Shown one piece after another: positions 13,609 through 21,529 of a stretch of 64,000 nt of DNA (its first letter is position 1; the number at the start of each line of letters is the position of its first letter). The position numbers were made by a program, and so were the translations under genes. The notes beneath the pieces are model-generated. The model had not been told where the DNA came from. It saw only the letters and a list, made by a program, of their open reading frames with translations, and made no database searches. The stretch covers positions 62,001 through 126,000 of the forward strand of contig OY970165.1 of the NCBI GenBank assembly GCA_963706605.1, written 5' to 3'. This DNA is from VRUE01 sp963706605 (lineage in GTDB: Bacteria; Actinomycetota; Thermoleophilia; Solirubrobacterales; 70-9).

Positions 13609-15825
13609 TCACAGGGGAATGGGGTCGGAGGCGCCGGCGCCGAAGCGCCGGTGGGCGGCATCGAGCAGGGGACCGAGCTCGGGGGCGTCGAGTGAGTCGT
13701 GGCGATGGAGCAGGGCCAGCACCTCGTCGCGCGCCGCGACCAGCAGTGGCGTTTCCTCGGGCAGCTCCGCGACCGCGAAACGCGGCAGGCCGTGCTGGCG
13801 CGTTCCCAGCACCTCGCCCTCACCGCGCAGGGTGAGGTCGACCTCGGCGAGCTTGAAGCCGTCGCGCTCGCGCTCGACGGCCTTGAGGCGGCGCCGTGCC
13901 ATTCCACCGGCGTCTTCGGGGAAGAGAAAGCAGTGGGAGCTGTGCGCGCCCCGTCCGACCCTCCCGCGCAACTGGTGCAGCTGCGAGACGCCGTAGCGCT
14001 CGGCCCCCTCGATGATCATCACCGTCGCGTTGGGAACGTCGATCCCGACCTCGATCACCGTAGTCGCGACCAGCACGTCGGTGGCGCCGGAGGTGAAGGA
14101 CTCCATCGCCTCCGCCTTGCGGGCGGAGGGCATCTGGCCGTGGATGACGCCGACCGAGAAGCCGCGCAGCTCCTCCGCCGCCAGCCGCCCCGCCTCGACC
14201 TCGGCGGCTCGTCCCTGGATCTTCTCGGACTCCTCGACCAGCGGGCAGACGACATAGGCCTGGCGGCCCTCGCGCAGCTGGGCGCGCAGGAACTCGTAGG
14301 CGACGGCGCGATCGTCCTCCTCGACCAGCCGGGTCTCGACCGGCTGCCTCCCCGCCGGCAGCTCATGCAGCGCCGTCGTGTCGAGGTCGCCGTAGGCGGT
14401 CAGCGAGAGCGTGCGCGGGATCGGCGTGGCGGTCATGTGGAGGACGTGGGGGAACATCCCCTCTACCCGCTTCGAGTCGAGCGCCCGCCGCTGCTCGACT
14501 CCGAAGCGGTGCTGCTCATCGACCACGCAGACGCCGAGGCGGGCGAACTCGACCGCGGGATCGATCAGCGCGTGGGTGCCGACTGCCAGTCCCAGCTCGC
14601 CGCTGGCGAGGCGATCGAGCGCCTCCCTGCGCCTGGCCGCCGGAGTGGCCGCGGTCAACAGGGCGAAGGGAGTCGCGTCTTCCGCCAACAGCTTCCCCAG
14701 CGTGACCGCGTGCTGCTCGGCCAGCGTCTCGGTCGGCGCCATCATCACCGCCTGGAACCCGGCTTCCAGCGCGCGCAACATCGCGTATAGCGCCACCACG
14801 GTCTTGCCGGAGCCCACCTCCCCCATCAGCAGCCGCTGCATCGGCTGCCCGGAGTTCAGGTCCGCATCGATCTCCTCGAACGCCCGGCGCTGATCCCTGG
14901 TCGGCTCGAACGGCAGCGACTCGACCCATTTGCCCACCGCCTCACCGGGCTTACCCAGCTTCGGTGCCGGCCTCGAAGCACGGTTCGTCCGCTTCCGCGT
15001 GGTCAGAATTGCCTGGTAGAGAAAGAGCTCTTCGAAGGCGAGCCGTTCGCGTGCTTCCTCGACATCATCTTCGCGCTCTGGGAAGTGCACCGCCCTGACG
15101 GCATCCGCTGCTCCGGCGAGACCTCTTCGCAGTCGCAAGTCCGCGGGCAACGGCTCAAGCACGTTGCCCACCAGCGCGATCGCCTGCTCCACCCACTGCC
15201 GTATCCGCTGAGCTTTGAGCTGCTCGGTCGCCGGATGCACGGGGACCAGCCTCTCAACCGCGGGTCCTGTCGTGGGGGAAGGGGGGGCGCTGCGGGCGGG
15301 GTCGTCCTCGACCCCCCCTTCCCCCGCGCCACCCGCGGACGGGAGCAGCTCGTATTCCGAGACCCGGAAGCCGCGTTTGTCTCGGGAGCCAGTCAGGAGC
15401 AATGTCGTGCCTTCGGTCAGCTTGGGAGCGACCCATGGCTGGTTGAACCAGGTCGCTCGGATTGAGCCCGAGTCGTCGCCGGCTTTCACCGACAGGATTG
15501 ACAAGGCCCGACGGCGGAAAGCATTTGGCCTGCTCAACACTTCGACACGGACCGTCGCCTGCTTGCCGATCTCCAAGCTGCTTACCGGGACTACCGTGCG
15601 GTCGCGGTGGCTGTGCGGAAAGCGCAGCAGCAAATCCCCGATGGTTGCGATGCCGGCCTCAGCAGCTGCCTCGGCAAGCTTGGGACCCACTCCGCCGAGG
15701 GCCTCCAGCGAGACGTCCAAAGCGCTTGGCCTGGGCCAGTGAACCGGGGCGTCGCGCAGCTGCCCCAGCGTCAGCTCCGAGGCGCCGGCGAACGAGCGGG
15801 CTACTGGGCGGCTAGCAGCCACCAC
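13609..15825 (-). CDS. recG: ATP-dependent DNA helicase RecG
   Basis: Branch-migrating helicase that reverses stalled replication forks and processes R-loops. The 738 residues carry an N-terminal wedge/OB-fold region (LLLRFPHSHRDR), P-loop MGEVGSGKTVVALYAML, DEQHRFGVEQR, TATPIPRTLSLTAYGDLD and the RecG-specific LRGRVGRGAHSSHC and FKLAEVDLTLRGEGEVLGTRQ. The start is GTG at 15825 or 15822, overlapping the fakA end by about 25 bases. The OB-fold region includes a Gly/Glu/Pro-rich stretch (GGAGEGGVEDDPARSAPPSP) encoded by a long inverted repeat at 15258-15338, apparently an in-frame insertion. Confidence 0.95.
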   Translation of the reverse strand: MVAASRPVARSFAGASELTLGQLRDAPVHWPRPSALDVSLEALGGVGPKLAEAAAEAGIATIGDLLLRFPHSHRDRTVVPVSSLEIGKQATVRVEVLSRPNAFRRRALSILSVKAGDDSGSIRATWFNQPWVAPKLTEGTTLLLTGSRDKRGFRVSEYELLPSAGGAGEGGVEDDPARSAPPSPTTGPAVERLVPVHPATEQLKAQRIRQWVEQAIALVGNVLEPLPADLRLRRGLAGAADAVRAVHFPEREDDVEEARERLAFEELFLYQAILTTRKRTNRASRPAPKLGKPGEAVGKWVESLPFEPTRDQRRAFEEIDADLNSGQPMQRLLMGEVGSGKTVVALYAMLRALEAGFQAVMMAPTETLAEQHAVTLGKLLAEDATPFALLTAATPAARRREALDRLASGELGLAVGTHALIDPAVEFARLGVCVVDEQHRFGVEQRRALDSKRVEGMFPHVLHMTATPIPRTLSLTAYGDLDTTALHELPAGRQPVETRLVEEDDRAVAYEFLRAQLREGRQAYVVCPLVEESEKIQGRAAEVEAGRLAAEELRGFSVGVIHGQMPSARKAEAMESFTSGATDVLVATTVIEVGIDVPNATVMIIEGAERYGVSQLHQLRGRVGRGAHSSHCFLFPEDAGGMARRRLKAVERERDGFKLAEVDLTLRGEGEVLGTRQHGLPRFAVAELPEETPLLVAARDEVLALLHRHDSLDAPELGPLLDAAHRRFGAGASDPIPL
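15258..15338. repeat. Inverted repeat inside recG
   Basis: GGGGGAAGGGGGGG (15274-15287) pairs exactly with CCCCCCCTTCCCCC (15312-15325), enclosed by a second pair CCGCGGGT (15258-15265) and ACCCGCGG (15331-15338). It is read through in frame and yields a low-complexity linker in the RecG OB-fold region. Confidence 0.75.
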
Positions 15826-17432
15826 CAGCTCGGCTGACCCCCCTCGTGGGTCTCGATCTCGACCCCGTCCGGGACGTGGGTGTCGATCTCCCCGAGCGGG
15901 ATCGGGGCATCCTTGCCGGCCAGCAGGGTGACGATCTCGGCGTCCTCTGCGAGACGTTCGAGCGTCGTCGCCAGAGATGAGCCGGCGCCACCCCAGGCGA
16001 CGATCTGCTCACCGACGAAGCCGACAGCGTCCCCCTTGCGGAAACGGCCCTGGGCATCGTCGCGGGCGGCGGGCGCGACGCCCCCGGAGACGATTCCCTC
16101 AAGCGCCGCGGTGAGCCGCTCGGCGTTCTCCTCCACCGAAGCCTGGGAGTCGAGCTCGACCAGGGCCAGGAGGCTGGCCTGCTGCGACGTCGCCGCGACG
16201 ACCCGCGCCGGCTTCTCGGAGAGCTCGCAGGCTCGCTCGGCGGCCATGATCACGTTCGAGGAGCTGGGCAGGACCAGCACCTCTTCCGCCGACACCTCGT
16301 GGATCCCGGCGAGCAGCTCGTAGGTGGATGGGTTGAGGGTCTCGCCACCGGGCACGACGTGCGCCCCCAACTCCGCGAAGAGGCGCTCGAGGCCGTCGCC
16401 GGCGGCGACCGCGAGGGCACCCGTCCGTCCGCCCTCCAACCGCGCCCGCCGCTCGGCGATCTGCTCCCGCATGTCGGCGACGTCGAGGTTGGTCACCCGT
16501 CCCGCGCCCTCGAACAGCGCCACGGCGGCTTCCGGCTCGTCGGTGTGGACGTGGACCTTGAGCGTCACCTCGTCGCCGACCACCAACACCGAGTCGCCGA
16601 GGCCCTCCAGACGAGGTAGGAAGTCGCGTGCGGTGAGACCGGTGCCGGAGACGATGAAGTTGGTGCAGTAGCGGTATCGGCTGTCCTCGTGGTGGGGGCG
16701 GCTGAGCGGCGGCGCCTCATGATGGGAGACCTCGGGGGCCGCGGCGCCGTCGCCGCGCAGGCCAGCGACGACGCCGGCGAGGATCAGCACCAGACCGTAG
16801 CCGCCGGCGTCGACCACGCCCGACTCGCGCAGCACCTCCAGCTGCTCGGGCGTCCGCTCGACCGCCCGCTGGCCGTCAGCGATCGCCTGCTCCAGGACCT
16901 GGGCCAGAACCGCATCCTGCTGCTCGTCGCTGACTCCGCGGTCGAGGCGTTGCTTGTCGGCCTCCAGGTGCGCGAGCTGGCGCGCGATCGAGTGCGCCAT
17001 CTCGCGGAAGACGGTAAGCATCGTCCCCTCGGCCGGGTTGCGGACGGAGGCGTAGGCGGCATCCGCGGCGCTGGCGAAGGCTGAGGCGACGAGAACCGGG
17101 TCGACCAGCTCTCCAGGACGGCTCGCCAGCTCCTCGGCGGCGCCGCGGACGATCTGGCTGAGGATCACCCCGGAGTTTCCCCGCGCCCCCATCAGGGCGG
17201 CCCGCGCCAGGGCCTGGACGAGCTGAGTACGGCCCACCTCGTCGACCTCGAGCCCGTCGAGCCGGTCCAGCTCCTCCATCACGGCCCGCATCGTCATCGC
17301 CATGTTGTCGCCCGTGTCGCCGTCGGCGACCGGGAAGACGTTGAGGTCGTTGACCTCCTGGCGGCGCTCCTCCAGATGGGCGTAGGCGGACGTGACTACG
17401 CGCCGGAAGCGCGCGATCGAGGGATCGGGCAT
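15801..17432 (-). CDS. fakA: Fatty acid kinase catalytic subunit FakA-like (DAK2 domain)
   Basis: A 543-residue protein with an N-terminal DhaL/DAK2 nucleotide domain (NDLNVFPVADGDTGDNMAMTM near 28-48; GARGNSGVILSQIVRGAAEE near 79-98), a central domain (NFIVSGTGL, VHVHTDEPEAAVALF) and a C-terminal DegV-like half (VLPSSSNVIMAAERA). The family phosphorylates fatty acids bound to FakB proteins, giving the acyl-phosphate also made by PlsX, encoded 6 kb away. No fakB is in the window. It precedes recG, as in many Gram-positive bacteria, but rpmB, often next door, is separated by an MMPL transporter gene. Confidence 0.88.
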   Translation of the reverse strand: MPDPSIARFRRVVTSAYAHLEERRQEVNDLNVFPVADGDTGDNMAMTMRAVMEELDRLDGLEVDEVGRTQLVQALARAALMGARGNSGVILSQIVRGAAEELASRPGELVDPVLVASAFASAADAAYASVRNPAEGTMLTVFREMAHSIARQLAHLEADKQRLDRGVSDEQQDAVLAQVLEQAIADGQRAVERTPEQLEVLRESGVVDAGGYGLVLILAGVVAGLRGDGAAAPEVSHHEAPPLSRPHHEDSRYRYCTNFIVSGTGLTARDFLPRLEGLGDSVLVVGDEVTLKVHVHTDEPEAAVALFEGAGRVTNLDVADMREQIAERRARLEGGRTGALAVAAGDGLERLFAELGAHVVPGGETLNPSTYELLAGIHEVSAEEVLVLPSSSNVIMAAERACELSEKPARVVAATSQQASLLALVELDSQASVEENAERLTAALEGIVSGGVAPAARDDAQGRFRKGDAVGFVGEQIVAWGGAGSSLATTLERLAEDAEIVTLLAGKDAPIPLGEIDTHVPDGVEIETHEGGQPSWWWLLAAQ

Positions 17433-17497
17433 CGGTCCAGAATCTAGCTGTCGGGGGCGGATGGCCTAAGCGAAGCCCATTTGCCGAGTTCGCTACC

Positions 17498-19693
17498 GTG
17501 CGACGCTCGATGAGACGCTTCGCCACCTGGATCACCGGGCACCGCAAGACCGTGATCATCGGCTGGATCGTCGCCCTGTTCGCATTCGTCTTGATCGCCG
17601 GCTCGGTCGGCTCGGACTTCACCGAAGAATTCAAGCTGCCGTCCTCCGACTCCCAGGAAGCCTTCGACCTGCTGGAACACAAGTTCCCGCAGCAGTCCGG
17701 GGTCACCGCGGAAATCGTCTACAAGGCGCCGGCAGGGGCGGGCTCGACCGCGGTGCGGAAGAAGATGGAAGGCGTCTTCGACGAAGCCGCCGCGCTGCCG
17801 CACGTCAGCGAAGTCGCCAGCCCCTACACGTCCGGCGGCGCCGCCGCGATCAGCAAGAACGGCGAAATCGCCTACGCGACGGTCCAGTACGACACCACCA
17901 CCGACAAGCTCGAAAAGGACGACATCAAAAAGCTGGTCGCGATCGGGCGGGCCGCCGACGGCGACGGCCTGCAGGTCGAGGTGGGCGGAGCGCCGATCGA
18001 GGAAGTCCGCTCCGAAGAAGAAGGCGACTCCTCATTCGCGATCGGGCTGCTCGCCGCCGTCGTGATCCTGCTGCTGACCTTCGGCTCGGTGGTAGCGATG
18101 GGCCTGCCGCTGCTCACCGCTCTCTTCGCCCTCGGCGTCGGCCTCAGCCTGGTCACGCTCGGCACCCACGTCTTCGACACCGCCGAGTTCGCGCCCCAGC
18201 TGGCGGCGATGATCGGCCTCGGTGTCGGCATCGATTACGCGCTCTTCATCCTCACCCGCTTCCGCAACGGTCTCGACGAGGGACTGGAGTCCCGCGCCGC
18301 CGCCATCGCGGCCGTCGACACCGCCGGGCGGGCGGTGCTCTTCGCCGGCGTCACCGTGATCATCTCGCTGATGGGGATGCTGCTGCTCGGCATCAGCTTC
18401 CTCTACGGGGTGGCCATGTCGGCCGCCCTGGCGGTGCTGTTCACGATGATCGCGGCGCTGACCCTGCTGCCGGCGCTGCTGACGATCGCCGGACGCCGCG
18501 TCGACCGGCTGCGCATCCCCGGGCTCGGCAAACGCGAGCCATCCACGGCCGAGGACACGCGCTGGTTCCGCTGGAGCCGTGAGATCCAGCGGCGGCCGGT
18601 GCTCTCCGCCGTCCTCTCGGGAGCGCTGCTGCTGGCGCTCTGCATCCCGACCCTCTCGCTGCGGCTCGGCTCCAACGACGCCGGCACCGACCCCGCCGGC
18701 TCATCGACGCGCGAAGCCTACGACCTGCTCGCCGAAGGCTTCGGCCCCGGCTTCAACGGCCCCTTCGCGATGGTCGCGGCGCTGCCGGGCAAGGGCCAGG
18801 ACGAAGCGCTGGTAACCCTGCGCAAGACCCTCGAGAACGAAGAAGGGGTGGCGAAAGTCACCTCGATCACCCTCAACCCCGCCAAGAACACCGGCGTCTT
18901 CCAGCTCTACCCGACGACCTCGCCGCAGAGTGCGGACACGACCGCGCTGCTCGACCACATCCGCAGCGACGTCCTGCCCCCGATCGAGCAGAAGACCGGC
19001 GCCCAGCTCCACGTCGGCGGCATCACCGCGATCTTCGAGGACTTCGGCGACGCGATCTCCGCAAAGCTGCCGCTCTTCATCGGGGTCGTCGTGCTGCTCT
19101 CGGCGCTGCTGCTGATGATCGTCTTCCGCTCGCTGCTGGTGCCGCTGAAGGCGATGGTGATGAACCTACTCAGCATCGGCGCCGCCTTCGGCCTGATCGT
19201 CGCCGTCTTCCAGTGGGGCTGGGGCGCGAGCATCATCGGCATCGACGGGACCGGGCCGATCATCTCCTTCTTCCCCGTCTTCCTCTTCGCAATCGTCTTC
19301 GGGCTCTCGATGGACTACGAGGTCTTCCTGATGTCGCGCATCCACGAGGAGTGGGAACACAAGCGGGACGCCACGGACGCGGTCACCCGCGGCCTCGCCC
19401 TCACCGGCCGCGTGATCACCGCCGCGGCGGCGATCATGGTCACCGTCTTCGCCTCCTTCATGATCGGCGAAGACCGCATCATCAAACTCTTCGGCCTCGG
19501 CCTCGCCTCGGCGGTATTAATCGACGCGGTGATCATCCGCTCGGTCCTGGTGCCAGCGGTGATGCAGCTCTTCGGCAAACGGGCCTGGTGGCTGCCGGCC
19601 TGGCTCGACCGCATCCTCCCCAGGCTCCACGTCGAGCCGGCAGAGGGAGACCCCGCCCCCACCGGCGAGCACCCCGTCGTCGAGAGCGCCTGA
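17498..19693 (+). CDS. MMPL/RND-family membrane transporter
   Basis: A 731-residue membrane protein with two homologous halves: an N-terminal helix (TVIIGWIVALFAFVLIAG), an extracytoplasmic loop, five helices including GLGVGIDYALFILTRFRNGLDEG (about 240-262), then the same layout with FGLSMDYEVFLMSRIHEEW near 605-625. These paired GxxxDY segments mark the MMPL family, which exports lipids or hydrophobic compounds using the proton gradient. Substrate unknown. The start may be GTG 17498 or ATG 17510; neither has an obvious ribosome-binding site. It lies alone on the plus strand between fakA and rpmB. Its stop codon is the first part of a large inverted repeat. Confidence 0.88.
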   Translation: MRRSMRRFATWITGHRKTVIIGWIVALFAFVLIAGSVGSDFTEEFKLPSSDSQEAFDLLEHKFPQQSGVTAEIVYKAPAGAGSTAVRKKMEGVFDEAAALPHVSEVASPYTSGGAAAISKNGEIAYATVQYDTTTDKLEKDDIKKLVAIGRAADGDGLQVEVGGAPIEEVRSEEEGDSSFAIGLLAAVVILLLTFGSVVAMGLPLLTALFALGVGLSLVTLGTHVFDTAEFAPQLAAMIGLGVGIDYALFILTRFRNGLDEGLESRAAAIAAVDTAGRAVLFAGVTVIISLMGMLLLGISFLYGVAMSAALAVLFTMIAALTLLPALLTIAGRRVDRLRIPGLGKREPSTAEDTRWFRWSREIQRRPVLSAVLSGALLLALCIPTLSLRLGSNDAGTDPAGSSTREAYDLLAEGFGPGFNGPFAMVAALPGKGQDEALVTLRKTLENEEGVAKVTSITLNPAKNTGVFQLYPTTSPQSADTTALLDHIRSDVLPPIEQKTGAQLHVGGITAIFEDFGDAISAKLPLFIGVVVLLSALLLMIVFRSLLVPLKAMVMNLLSIGAAFGLIVAVFQWGWGASIIGIDGTGPIISFFPVFLFAIVFGLSMDYEVFLMSRIHEEWEHKRDATDAVTRGLALTGRVITAAAAIMVTVFASFMIGEDRIIKLFGLGLASAVLIDAVIIRSVLVPAVMQLFGKRAWWLPAWLDRILPRLHVEPAEGDPAPTGEHPVVESA

Positions 19694-19838
19694 AGAGACG
19701 GCGACCCCCTCTCCGTGAATTGATGTCGCACGCGCTTCGCGCTTAGCGACTGTGTTGGAGCGCGGCTGGCGCCGCGCGGAAGACAGATTGCATATCGCCG
19801 CTTCGCGACATTCCCGGAGAGGGGGTCGCCGTCTCTTC
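19692..19838 (+). repeat. 3' structured repeat element A (24-bp arms, three-hairpin core)
   Basis: Perfect 24-bp arms (19692-19715 and 19815-19838; left arm begins GAAGAGACGGCG) enclose a 99-base core. The GA of the left arm is part of the MMPL stop codon TGA. The core folds as GTCGC-AC-GCGC-TTC-GCGC-TTA-GCGAC, then GCGCGGC-TGGC-GCCGCGC, then TCGC-CGCTTC-GCGA. The same core, about 84% identical by eye, recurs in element B within quite different arms. Oriented with the MMPL transcript. Confidence 0.85.
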
Positions 19839-19916
19839 TCCAAGCTTTCCGGAGCTCTGGACGCGCTCGCCGATGGGAGCTTCGGGTCTGAAGCTTCCGC
19901 TGTCGCCTCAAGCTTT

Positions 19917-20066
19917 GGGGGAGGAGCCGGTCCTCCTTCAGATGAATGTCGCGAAGCGGCGATATGCAATCTGAAGTTGCGCGGCGCCAGCCGCGCCCAA
20001 ACATCGGCGCTAAGCGCGAAGCGCGTGCGCCATCAATTCAGCTGAAGGAGGACCGGCTCCTCCCTC
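19917..20066 (-). repeat. 3' structured repeat element B (25-bp arms, three-hairpin core)
   Basis: Arms 19917-19941 and 20042-20066 (25 bp with one G-T pair; includes GAGGAGCCGGTCCTCCTTCAG) enclose a 100-base core homologous to element A on the opposite strand. It starts 16 bases past the rpmB stop, so relative to the rpmB transcript the core has the same orientation as A has to MMPL. In hairpin 1 the T-A pair of A is G-C here, a compensatory change. The bases between A and B (19839-19916) hold only a GGAGCTTC/GAAGCTTCC hairpin and no gene. Confidence 0.85.
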
Positions 20067-20082
20067 TGGGCGCTTCAAAGCC

Positions 20083-20286
20083 TCAGGCGGCCTTGACGAC
20101 CTTATTGGCCTTTAGGCAGCGCGTGCAGACGTAGGCGCGCAGCTTGCGGCCGTTCTCCTGGATCCGCACCTTCTGCAGGTTCGGATCGAAGCGCCGCTTG
20201 GTGGCGACCATCGAGTGGCTTCGGGACTGGCCGAACGCCGGTCCCTTGCCGCAGCTGTGGCATACCTTGGCCATCGGGTCGTGCAT
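20083..20286 (-). CDS. rpmB: 50S ribosomal protein L28
   Basis: Large-subunit protein of 63-67 residues: MAKVCHSCGKGPAFG, TKRRFDPNLQKVRI and CTRCLKANKVVK, with two CxxC pairs for zinc. The conserved family start is the ATG at 20274, but AAGG lies just before an ATG at 20286 (MHDPMAKVC), so either is possible. It diverges from the toxin-antitoxin pair, and its 3' flank carries structured repeat B. Confidence 0.94.
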   Translation of the reverse strand: MHDPMAKVCHSCGKGPAFGQSRSHSMVATKRRFDPNLQKVRIQENGRKLRAYVCTRCLKANKVVKAA

Positions 20287-20361
20287 GGTACCTTGATCGC
20301 TAGTTAGCTAAGTCGCCTAATAGTGGATGACCAGCACCAAAATCGATCGAGGGGGAGAGAA

Positions 20362-20664
20362 ATGAGCGTTGAGGACTTGAAGCAGGTGAATATGCACGAG
20401 GCCAAGACCCATCTCTCTCGCCTGGTCGAGCAGGTCGAAGGCGGCGAGGAGATCGTGATCAGCCGCGCCGGCAAGCCGGCGGCGAAGTTGGTGCCGATGC
20501 CTCAGCCAAAGACCGGCAAACGCAAGCTCGGCGGCTGGGAGGGAAAGGGTTTCTGGATGGCCTCCGAGGAGGAGATGAAGAAGGTCGACCAGGAAATCGC
20601 CGAAGAATTCTACGGTCCGGAAGAGGAGTGGCCCGAGGAGTGGAAAAGGGAGGCCACCGAGTGA
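20362..20664 (+). CDS. Phd/YefM-type antitoxin
   Basis: A 100-residue antitoxin. The N-terminal DNA-binding segment VNMHEAKTHLSRLVEQVEGGEEIVISRAGKPAAKLVP is the classic Phd/YefM fold. The acidic C-terminus (EEEMKKVDQEIAEEFYGPEEEWPEEW) should bind and block the toxin. ATG 20362 follows a strong GGGGGAGA ribosome-binding site. Its stop overlaps the toxin start (GTGA). Expected to repress its own promoter in the gap to rpmB, where TTAGCTAA forms a small palindrome. Confidence 0.88.
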   Translation: MSVEDLKQVNMHEAKTHLSRLVEQVEGGEEIVISRAGKPAAKLVPMPQPKTGKRKLGGWEGKGFWMASEEEMKKVDQEIAEEFYGPEEEWPEEWKREATE

Positions 20665-21041
20665 GGCTGCTGCTCGACACGAACGCGCTGTTCTGGGCGC
20701 TGATCGAACCGAAACGACTTTCGAGTGAGGCGGCGAGTGCGATCGAAGACGAGTCCAACAAGGTCTTCGTCAGCGTCGTCAGCGCCTGGGAGATCGGGGT
20801 GAAGCGCGCGAAAGGCAAGCTCGAAATGCCGATGGCCCTGGGCCCGATGCTCGCTGAAACGCGGTTCGAAGCTCTTTCGGTCACATTGGACCATGCCCTC
20901 GCCGTTGAATCCCTGCCCCATCGCCACCACGACCCGTTCGACCGCATCCTGGTCGCCCAGGCGCAACTCGAAAACCTCGTCCTCGTCACCTCTGACCGCG
21001 CGATGAGGCGCTACCCAATCGCGGTGATGCCGGCGCGCTAA
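20661..21041 (+). CDS. VapC-like PIN-domain ribonuclease toxin
   Basis: A 126-residue PIN-domain toxin starting at GTG 20661, overlapping the antitoxin stop. The acidic active-site residues are present: LLLDTNALFWAL (Asp6), SAWEIGVK (Glu), HHDPFDRILVAQA (Asp) and LVTSDRAM (Asp). The family cleaves tRNA or rRNA when freed from its antitoxin. The pair fills the space between rpmB and the riboflavin operon, and its stop codon overlaps that of convergent ribH (shared CTAA). Confidence 0.88.
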   Translation: MRLLLDTNALFWALIEPKRLSSEAASAIEDESNKVFVSVVSAWEIGVKRAKGKLEMPMALGPMLAETRFEALSVTLDHALAVESLPHRHHDPFDRILVAQAQLENLVLVTSDRAMRRYPIAVMPAR

Positions 21042-21529
21042 GCGAGCTGCCTCTGCAGCAACGCCATTCGGGCGACGGTGAGGGCGGCGTTGCGGCCCTG
21101 ATCGCGCTTGCCGCCTCCGGCGCGGGCCAGCGCCTGCTCCATCGTGTCGCAGGTGATCACGCCGAAGGAGCAGGGAACGCCTGTCTCCAGCTGCACGTCC
21201 TGGATCCCGCGGGCGGCCTCGGCGCAGACGAAGTCGTAGTGATCGGTCTCGCCGCGGATCACGACGCCGAGGCAGGCGACGCCGGCAAAGTCGCCGCTCT
21301 CGGCGTGCAGCTTGGCCGCGAAAGGCAGCTCATAGGCGCCCGGCACCGAGGCGTGCCTGATCGATGCGGCAGGGACGCCGGCCAGCTCGAAACCCTCCTC
21401 GGCGCCCCTCAGCAGCCGCTGCGCCAGGTCCTCGTAGAAGCGACCGACGCAGACGGCGAAACTCAGCGAAGAGAGGATCGCTCGCTCGCCGTCGTCGAAC
21501 GCCTCGAGGAAGGCCCCGTCCTCAGCCAC
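21038..21529 (-). CDS. ribH: 6,7-dimethyl-8-ribityllumazine synthase
   Basis: Penultimate riboflavin enzyme: condenses 5-amino-6-ribitylaminouracil with dihydroxybutanone phosphate. The 163 residues show VPGAYELPFAAK (about 63-74), CLGVVIRGETDHYDFVC (near 86-102, with the catalytic His of ETDHYD) and FGVITCDTMEQALARAGG. It is the last gene of ribD-ribE-ribBA-ribH, overlapping ribBA by 8 bases. Confidence 0.96.
   Translation of the reverse strand: MAEDGAFLEAFDDGERAILSSLSFAVCVGRFYEDLAQRLLRGAEEGFELAGVPAASIRHASVPGAYELPFAAKLHAESGDFAGVACLGVVIRGETDHYDFVCAEAARGIQDVQLETGVPCSFGVITCDTMEQALARAGGGKRDQGRNAALTVARMALLQRQLA

Noticed and set aside
19692..20066. The 3' elements as integron attC sites
   Set aside because: They lack the paired RYYYAAC/GTTRRRY core sites, and no integrase or cassette array is present.
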